Below are positions 61,243-64,000 of a DNA stretch of 64,000 nucleotides, one piece after another (positions within the stretch are counted from its first letter, which is position 1; every line of letters starts with the position of its first letter). The DNA comes from Paraburkholderia nodosa. GTDB taxonomy: Bacteria > Pseudomonadota > Gammaproteobacteria > Burkholderiales > Burkholderiaceae. The notes beneath the pieces were generated by a model. It was not told the DNA's origin. It made no database searches and saw only the letters and a program-made list of their open reading frames with translations. The position numbers were made by a program, and so were the translations under genes. The stretch is from the NCBI RefSeq assembly GCF_001718195.1, contig NZ_MCNV01000024.1, positions 1 through 64,000 of the forward strand, read 5' to 3'.

Positions 61243-64000
61243 CGACCACACTCGTAGTCGTCCTGATCGTCCTCATCGCGCTGTTGATCGTGGGGCTCGC
61301 GGCCGTGCTCGTCATGCGCTGGCTGCGTGGGCGCGACGAACGCAGGCCACTGCGCAACTTCTCCGCGATGATGCGCACGGCGCACAACGCGATGGGCGTG
61401 CACGATCCATACTCGGTGCCGCGCGTGCTGGCCACGGGCGCACCGGCGGCGCTCGACGCGCTGGCGCTCAGCTGGCGCCTCACGCCCGTTGGCGAGCCGG
61501 CGTGGTTCGGCAGGCTTTGGCACGACGCCGAAGGCATTCTGATCGCCGAGCCGGGCGAGTCGCTCGGTGCGCGTGCGGCCGCCGAACGCCGGCGCGGCTC
61601 GACCGGCGGGCGCTTGCTGCGCGGTCTGCTGCGCAACCGGCCGGGCCGGCCGCTCGACGCGCTCGTGTGGGTGATCGCGCTCGATACGCTCATCGACGAA
61701 AACGGGACCGCGCGCGCGGACACCGACGCGGCGCTCGAAGCCTCGCGCACAGTGCTCGCGCTGCAGCGTCAACTGGGCCAGATGCTGCCGCTCTACGTGG
61801 TGGTGACGGGCTGCGACGCGCTGCCGGGCTTCGATGCGCTCGCGGCCAGGCTGCGCCGCGAACGCATCGAAACGCCGCTGGGCTGGGCCTCGCCGTATGC
61901 GCCGCGGCGCGCCTTCGAAGCCGCGTGGGTGGACGAAGCCTTCGCCGACATGAGCCGCGCGCTCGCGGCGACGGTCACCGAAATGGGCACGCTCGACGGC
62001 GCGCTGGACGGCGACGTCTTCCTGTTGCCGCAGCGCATCGACACCCTGCGCGAGCCGTTGCGCGAGCACATCGAGCCCACCTTGCGCGGCGCAGCCGACG
62101 GCACCGCGCCGCTCCTGCGCGGCATCTGGTGCGTGGGTGCGATGCCGCAGGCGCAGGAGCGCGAGGAGCCCGCCATCACGAACGCGGCGCGCAGGGAGGC
62201 GCGCGCCGCAGCGGCGCCGGCATTCGCGTCGCGCCTGTGGCACGACTTGCTGATGCCGGGGCAGGGGCTCGCGCTCGCCATTCCGCGCGTGCTGGCGCTG
62301 CGCATGCGTCGCTACCGTATCGCCACGTTCGCAGCGATCGCGTTGGGCGTGTGCTGGTGCGTGGGCCTGGGCGTCGCCACCTGGCACGTGCGCAGCGACG
62401 CACGTTTGCTCGCGAGCAGTTACGACGCGCTCGCGCTCGCCAGCGTCGCCTGGCACGAAACGGGCACGAGCAGCAGCGAAACGGCGGCGGCGAACGCGCT
62501 GGGCAGCGCGGCGAACGCCTTCGTCAAGGTGCCGCGTTGGCAGCTCGCCACGCCGTTCATGCCGCTGTCGTATTTCGGCCTGCGCCGCCGGCTCGACGAC
62601 GCGCAATACCACGTGCTGAGCGGGCTCGTGTTCTCGCCGCTGCGCGCGCGGCTCGTCAGCCGTCTCGCAGAACTGAACTGCGACGGCGCCAACGAGTCGG
62701 GCGACAACGCGAGCCTCGTGGCCGCCGCGCGGCGTCCCCAGGACCTGCCCGAGTACACGCAGGGCACACGGCTCGTCACGAACGCGGCGCAGACCGAGCG
62801 GCTGATCACGAACTACAACGAACTAGTGGAACGCGATTCGGGCAACACCGTGATGCTCGCTCAACTCATGCGCGGTGCGGTGGGCGTGAGCTTTTCCCCC
62901 GATCATGTGGCCGACCGTGCGGGGCTGGACGACGCCATACGTGCGACTGCAGTGGAAGGCGGCGAACTGTCGTTCGACGGCACCGAGGCGCGCGCCGCGC
63001 ACGCACGGGCGAGCGTGTGCTTCGAGGAGACCTTCGATCGCTGGTTCGACGACATCTATCAGGACTCCTCGCTCACGACGAACGCCGCGCAAATCCAGGC
63101 CATGCTCGCCGATCTCAAGGCGCCCGGCGCCGTGCCGACCACCGCCTCGCTCTCCGAACTGGCCACGCGCATCGACACGCTCGCAACCCAGGTCGACACC
63201 GCGGACCACGGCTGGGCGGGCACACATGGCCAGGAACTCGTGCCGGGGCTCACGGCGACCTTCGACACGGCAAAGGGGCTGCGCCTGATCGGCGCGACGC
63301 CGGTGGCGAGCGTGCTGGAGCACGAACAGAGCGAACAAAGCGCGTTCGCGGCGCGCTGGCTCGCGAGCGGCAACCTGCCTGGCGTGCTGGCCTCCAATCC
63401 CACCACAGGGCTGCAACTGGCGCCGGACCTGCTGCCGCTGCGCGACGCGTTGCGCACGCTGCTCGGCCAGTCGTTCGTCGCGGGCGAAGGCAGCGCGACG
63501 GCCGAAATTCGCGGCGTGGATGCCGGCTCGGCGCAGCGCGCGCTGGCGATCCTGCCCGCCTACAAGCAATACTCCGCAGGGCTTCTTGCGCAGGCGCCCG
63601 AAGCGTGGCGCGGCGCGCTGCTCGCCGCGGCGGGCAATGCGACCGTGCACAGCATGGTGGCCGCACTGTCGGCACCCGTTGCAACAGCGGCAACATCGGG
63701 CGGCGGCGCGCGCAACGTCGCCTACGCGCCGCAGACGCAGGGCGCGTCCTTCGACATGCTGCGCAAGAATGCGACCGATCTCGTGGAAGCGTTCGACTCG
63801 CTCGGCCGCGCCGATCTCGCGCAAGCCGTCGCCCTGCGCGTGAGCGATGCCGCGCTCGATGTGCTGCGCTCGACCGATGTCCAGTTGCAATCGCTCGAAC
63901 CGTTCCGCCCGCTGCGCGGCGACTTCTCGGCGTGGAACGGCAACGCCGGCGGGTCGATGCGCGCATTCGGCGCCGCTACGCCCGAAGCGCTGCAAACCTA
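61239..64000 (+). CDS. tssM: T6SS inner-membrane protein TssM (IcmF-like), 3' end beyond window
   Basis: 920 codons are visible from the ATG at 61239 with no stop up to the window edge. One N-terminal helix (5-27) is followed by a cytoplasmic region with LPLYVVVTGCDALPGF (an IcmF/TssM G-domain motif), a second helix near 362-385, and a large periplasmic part. The P-loop position reads GAPAALDA (67-74) without the GK[ST] of active TssM. Only one helix precedes the G domain instead of two. It should still span from inner membrane to TssJ. Confidence 0.88.
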   Translation, partial: MTTTLVVVLIVLIALLIVGLAAVLVMRWLRGRDERRPLRNFSAMMRTAHNAMGVHDPYSVPRVLATGAPAALDALALSWRLTPVGEPAWFGRLWHDAEGILIAEPGESLGARAAAERRRGSTGGRLLRGLLRNRPGRPLDALVWVIALDTLIDENGTARADTDAALEASRTVLALQRQLGQMLPLYVVVTGCDALPGFDALAARLRRERIETPLGWASPYAPRRAFEAAWVDEAFADMSRALAATVTEMGTLDGALDGDVFLLPQRIDTLREPLREHIEPTLRGAADGTAPLLRGIWCVGAMPQAQEREEPAITNAARREARAAAAPAFASRLWHDLLMPGQGLALAIPRVLALRMRRYRIATFAAIALGVCWCVGLGVATWHVRSDARLLASSYDALALASVAWHETGTSSSETAAANALGSAANAFVKVPRWQLATPFMPLSYFGLRRRLDDAQYHVLSGLVFSPLRARLVSRLAELNCDGANESGDNASLVAAARRPQDLPEYTQGTRLVTNAAQTERLITNYNELVERDSGNTVMLAQLMRGAVGVSFSPDHVADRAGLDDAIRATAVEGGELSFDGTEARAAHARASVCFEETFDRWFDDIYQDSSLTTNAAQIQAMLADLKAPGAVPTTASLSELATRIDTLATQVDTADHGWAGTHGQELVPGLTATFDTAKGLRLIGATPVASVLEHEQSEQSAFAARWLASGNLPGVLASNPTTGLQLAPDLLPLRDALRTLLGQSFVAGEGSATAEIRGVDAGSAQRALAILPAYKQYSAGLLAQAPEAWRGALLAAAGNATVHSMVAALSAPVATAATSGGGARNVAYAPQTQGASFDMLRKNATDLVEAFDSLGRADLAQAVALRVSDAALDVLRSTDVQLQSLEPFRPLRGDFSAWNGNAGGSMRAFGAATPEALQT

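Overview
The window reads as chromosomal DNA of a Paraburkholderia/Burkholderia-type betaproteobacterium. It is GC-rich with dense, overlapping operons. It carries a glycine-betaine catabolic cluster ordered much like the pseudomonad one, an aryl-polyene pigment cluster, and a type VI secretion system (T6SS) laid out as two divergent operons. No rRNA, tRNA, CRISPR array, transposase or integrase gene was seen.

Region 1 (about 1-20,400): glycine-betaine uptake and demethylation. Between two GlxA/AraC-type regulators (64-1095 minus, 16308-17300 plus) lie glyA, an M19 dipeptidase, a V4R/DUF5943-like protein, dgcA and dgcB (dimethylglycine demethylase), two ETF-like subunits, gbcA and gbcB (Rieske glycine-betaine monooxygenase and its reductase) and a binding-protein-dependent betaine transporter. 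Betaine is imported and demethylated to dimethylglycine and then to sarcosine. The released one-carbon units can be handled by GlyA and by PurU (19511-20392). Sarcosine oxidase is not in the window. A third GlxA-type regulator follows, separated from the second by a roughly 560 bp inverted repeat, part of which recurs at the left edge of the window.

Region 2 (about 20,650-41,450): after a small hypothetical gene and a LysE-type exporter, an AT-rich leader precedes a long, almost gapless operon (22201-39215). It encodes a chain-length-factor-like ketosynthase half, an acyltransferase, two acyl carrier proteins, a membrane protein, a fused adenylation/hotdog-dehydratase enzyme, a fused glycosyltransferase/acyltransferase, a HAL/PAL/TAL-type ammonia-lyase, a thioesterase, a LolA-like carrier, an MMPL exporter, three ketosynthases, a dehydratase, a ketoreductase and two small secreted paralogues. 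A methyltransferase and a divergent flavin-dependent halogenase-like enzyme follow. Together these predict an aryl polyene whose aromatic starter comes from an amino acid and which may be methylated, halogenated and anchored to a lipid.

Region 3 (about 41,500-45,900): mixed accessory genes. These are an NTF2/SnoaL-like protein, a MerR regulator co-transcribed with an unknown protein behind a perfect 15 bp dyad, a secreted lipase-like alpha/beta hydrolase with a possible C-terminal remnant, and an orphan 164-residue protein.

Region 4 (about 45,900-64,000): T6SS. The minus operon runs tssB-tssC-hcp-tssE-tssF-tssG-clpV-vgrG-YwqK-repeat protein-PAAR-like protein. The divergent plus operon is tssJ-tssK-tssL-tssM. 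TssM is cut by the window edge and appears to have a degenerate nucleotide-binding loop.
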